DNA from: Gammaproteobacteria bacterium
Lineage (GTDB): Bacteria > Pseudomonadota > Gammaproteobacteria > Xanthomonadales > Wenzhouxiangellaceae
DNA length: 64,000 bases
NCBI GenBank assembly: GCA_021772985.1
Contig: JAJFKX010000020.1
Span: 248,001-312,000 of the forward strand
Direction: 5' to 3'
The notes under the pieces are model-generated. The model saw only the letters and a list, made by a program, of their open reading frames with translations. It did not search any database and was not told the origin of the DNA. Of the stretch, positions 62,186 to 64,000 are shown piece after piece. The first letter of the stretch is position 1, and every line of letters starts with the position of its first letter. The position numbers and the translations under genes were made by a program.

Positions 62186-62617
62186 ATGACGATTGAAGTT
62201 CGCATTTTAGGGCCTGCGGACACGCAGGTACTGGAGCATCTGAATGCTGACGTATTCGATTACGCTGTGCAACCGAAGTTGAGTATCGAATTCTTAACAG
62301 ATCCGCGGCATCACCTGGCTGTGGCAATGGATGGGAATGTGGTCGTCGGTATCGCGTCGGCGGTGGATTATGTGCATCCGGATAAATCCGTTGAGTTGTG
62401 GATCAACGAGGTTGGCGTTGCCGAGGAATATCAACGGCAGGGTATTGGTCGCAGATTACTGCAGGCACTGTTTAAGCTTGGGGGAGAACTGGGTTGCAAA
62501 GAAGCCTGGGTATTAACTGAGCATCATAATATTTCGGCCCAAAAACTTTATGCAGCAGTAAATGGTGAGCCTGCCCCGGTAGTGATGTACTCGTTTAAAT
62601 TATCAAACAACCAATAA
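62186..62617 (+). CDS. GNAT acetyltransferase
   Basis: 143 residues from ATG at 62186 (GAAAGGTGTG just upstream). Core VELWINEVGVAEEYQRQGIG, RRLLQALFKLGGELGCKEAWVLTEHHN, with the acetyl-CoA loop QRQGIGR. Resembles AAC(3)-like/aminoglycoside-type or general GNATs; substrate unknown. Confidence 0.8.
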   Translation: MTIEVRILGPADTQVLEHLNADVFDYAVQPKLSIEFLTDPRHHLAVAMDGNVVVGIASAVDYVHPDKSVELWINEVGVAEEYQRQGIGRRLLQALFKLGGELGCKEAWVLTEHHNISAQKLYAAVNGEPAPVVMYSFKLSNNQ

Positions 62618-62656
62618 CCACAAATACATCTGTTTTGCATGATGTCGAGATAGTTC

Positions 62657-63175
62657 ATGGAAATAATTTCTAAACGACACCAGGAGCTTGCAACAAGTTT
62701 GCAACAACAGCTCCAGGCGTTGGCCGAAACTGAGTTTGGTGGTTTCGATATTGTACGTGAGACTGCCTGGGCGATACCGGACTGGTGTTTTCTGGGGATG
62801 CTTGATGGAGAGTTGGCGTGTTGTTACAGCCTGGTGCTCCGGCAGGCGCGTTTCGATGGCCAACCGGTGCTGATTGCCGGGCTCAATAACCTGATAACGG
62901 TACCGGCTTTTCGTGGCCGGGGCTTAGCCTCGCAGTTGTTGGTAAAAACAGAACAGGATTGGTTCGGTCGATTAGCTGGACAATGTGCGCTACTGCTGTG
63001 TGCTGATGGGCTATTAAGCTACTATTCGTCGTTGGGTTGGCAACAGGTTGAATCTGAATTGTGGTTTGATCAGCCGGATGGTAAGCGTTTATGGCAGGCG
63101 AATTGTATGTTGTTAACAGCTGATCGTACGGTGCTCACACCAGCAAAGATCGATTTGTGTGGGTTTCCCTGGTAA
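62657..63175 (+). CDS. GNAT-like acetyltransferase, AAC(2')-like pattern
   Basis: 172 residues. Core LIAGLNNLITVPAFRGRGLASQLL (acetyl-CoA loop RGRGLAS) and YSSLGWQQVESELWFDQPDG; ends KIDLCGFPW. The later part loosely resembles aminoglycoside 2'-N-acetyltransferases (ending in a WRAGDVW-like segment). Aminoglycoside activity is inference only. Confidence 0.65.
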   Translation: MEIISKRHQELATSLQQQLQALAETEFGGFDIVRETAWAIPDWCFLGMLDGELACCYSLVLRQARFDGQPVLIAGLNNLITVPAFRGRGLASQLLVKTEQDWFGRLAGQCALLLCADGLLSYYSSLGWQQVESELWFDQPDGKRLWQANCMLLTADRTVLTPAKIDLCGFPW

Positions 63176-63232
63176 AGGCTTATATGCCGGTCTGGGCTGT
63201 GATCGTTTCGTCATCAAAAGTAAGGAAAAGGT

Positions 63233-63589
63233 TTGAGTAAAGCATTTCATTTGTCATTTGCAGTGCAAGACCTGACAGTAGCCAAAAATTTCTATCAGGA
63301 AATACCAGGTTGTGAAATCAGCCGGGATGCAGGAAGCTGGTTTGATGTGATGTTTTTTGGACATCAGCTTACCTTGCATCAGGCAACTGAAAACCTACCG
63401 ACAACCACTATTGATCATTTTGGTCCGGTTTTAGATAAAGCTGAATGGTTAGCCATGGTGGCATGGTGCAATACAAAACAATTAAGTTATGTATTGCCGC
63501 CGGTGATAAAAGAACAGTGCAGGCCAACCGAATCCGGGAAATTCATTATCAAAGACCCAGCAGGAAATGTACTGGAGTTTAAATATTAA
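63233..63589 (+). CDS. glyoxalase/VOC-family protein
   Basis: 118 residues, TTG start with AAGGAAAAGG upstream. One VOC unit pair: FHLSFAVQDLTVAKNFYQEI at the start and GKFIIKDPAGNVLEFKY at the end (H and E metal-ligand positions). Small-molecule isomerase, dioxygenase or binding protein; substrate unknown. Confidence 0.75.
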   Translation: MSKAFHLSFAVQDLTVAKNFYQEIPGCEISRDAGSWFDVMFFGHQLTLHQATENLPTTTIDHFGPVLDKAEWLAMVAWCNTKQLSYVLPPVIKEQCRPTESGKFIIKDPAGNVLEFKY

Positions 63590-63659
63590 CCAAGTCTGCT
63601 GCTGTGGTCAGTGGAAGAAGGGCTGGTTGGTAATGCAAAATTACCAGGCAATTATCTAT

Positions 63660-63930
63660 AGGAACCTCTGATTTAATCAGATATGGCCGCGTTACTGCCC
63701 GAAATCCGCCAATCCTGCGTTGCGTTGCTTGGCAATAGCCAGCTATTGCACTGCACAACGACGCCTTGTCTTGACGCATTTCGGGCGTAACCCCTTGGGG
63801 AGCAGCTTTTTTTGCGCATGACAGCACTTTTTAAACTTGACGTAGCCCACTATGCCTGCGTTCAAAAAGACACTATCCTGCACAAAAAATAACTCGCTCG
63901 CGGTCATGCCTGATTAAATCAGAGGTTCCT
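63660..63930. mobile_element. MITE-like element with perfect 21-bp terminal inverted repeats
   Basis: The left end (63660-63680) begins AGGAACCTCTGATTT and is the exact reverse complement of the right end (63910-63930). Nested inside are GCCCGAAATcCG/CGcATTTCGGGC and the palindrome GCAATAGCCAGCTATTGC. 271 bases, no gene inside, so it would depend on a transposase elsewhere. Target duplication could not be identified. A 14-base copy of the right end (CTGATTAAATCAGA) recurs at 12132-12145. Confidence 0.75.
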
Positions 63931-64000
63931 TTAATCTATTTTGGCTTATTAACCGAGTTTGATTATTCCGGTAAACATACCTCTAATAATTCCAGGTCAC

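Overview
The window reads as chromosome from a gammaproteobacterium of moderate GC content. The evidence is a classical gammaproteobacterial core: rne, rluC, a LolF/LolD lipoprotein exporter, comEC, exbB/exbD, msbA, lpxK, kdsB, a low-molecular-weight phosphatase and uvrC in one run, plus dusB, a GacA/UvrY-type regulator and a Bax-inhibitor-like membrane protein. lpxK, kdsB and msbA imply a lipopolysaccharide outer membrane. The genus cannot be fixed from sequence reading alone.

Layout. 0-2.8 kb: minus-strand operon of a secreted amidohydrolase, a secreted esterase and PnuC. 3-10 kb: accessory genes, including an unknown protein with an HEWGH zinc motif, an FHA/winged-helix regulator, an unknown 211-residue protein and a secreted neprosin-type glutamic peptidase. 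10-17 kb: CadC-like regulator, dusB, TraB-family protein, BI-1, YjbR and an HTH-glyoxalase protein. 17-22.3 kb: copper module of a SCO1/cytochrome c/PCuAC fusion and a ~1250-residue multicopper oxidase. 22.9-28.4 kb: degraded mobile island between a tRNA-3'-end-like sequence and tRNA-Ser(UGA), holding mobilisation-gene remnants, a bactofilin-like membrane protein, a secreted nuclease/sphingomyelinase-fold enzyme with two SUEL lectin domains, and a broken ricin-type lectin gene. 28.7-35.5 kb: UvrY/GacA-type regulator, a five-gene sulfur-trafficking operon and a LytS/LytR-like two-component pair. 35.7-51.3 kb: rne, then the long plus-strand envelope/competence/repair block from rluC to uvrC.

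51.3-58.1 kb is the most striking part. About ten small, unrelated genes, all on the plus strand, are separated by imperfect palindromes with the layout of integron attC sites. Several show the characteristic unpaired base in the stem. No integron integrase is present in the window, so this looks like a CALIN (cluster of attC sites lacking an integrase). Inside it, a 95-bp second copy of the uvrC 3' end interrupts an attC site. It differs from the true uvrC end mostly at synonymous positions, which suggests that cassettes arrived together with a foreign uvrC tail.

58.1-64 kb: glutathione S-transferase, a flavin-reductase-like/MocR divergent pair, a racemase-fold protein lacking both catalytic cysteines, a YjdM-like zinc-ribbon protein, two GNAT acetyltransferases, a glyoxalase-fold protein, and a 271-bp MITE-like element with perfect 21-bp terminal inverted repeats.
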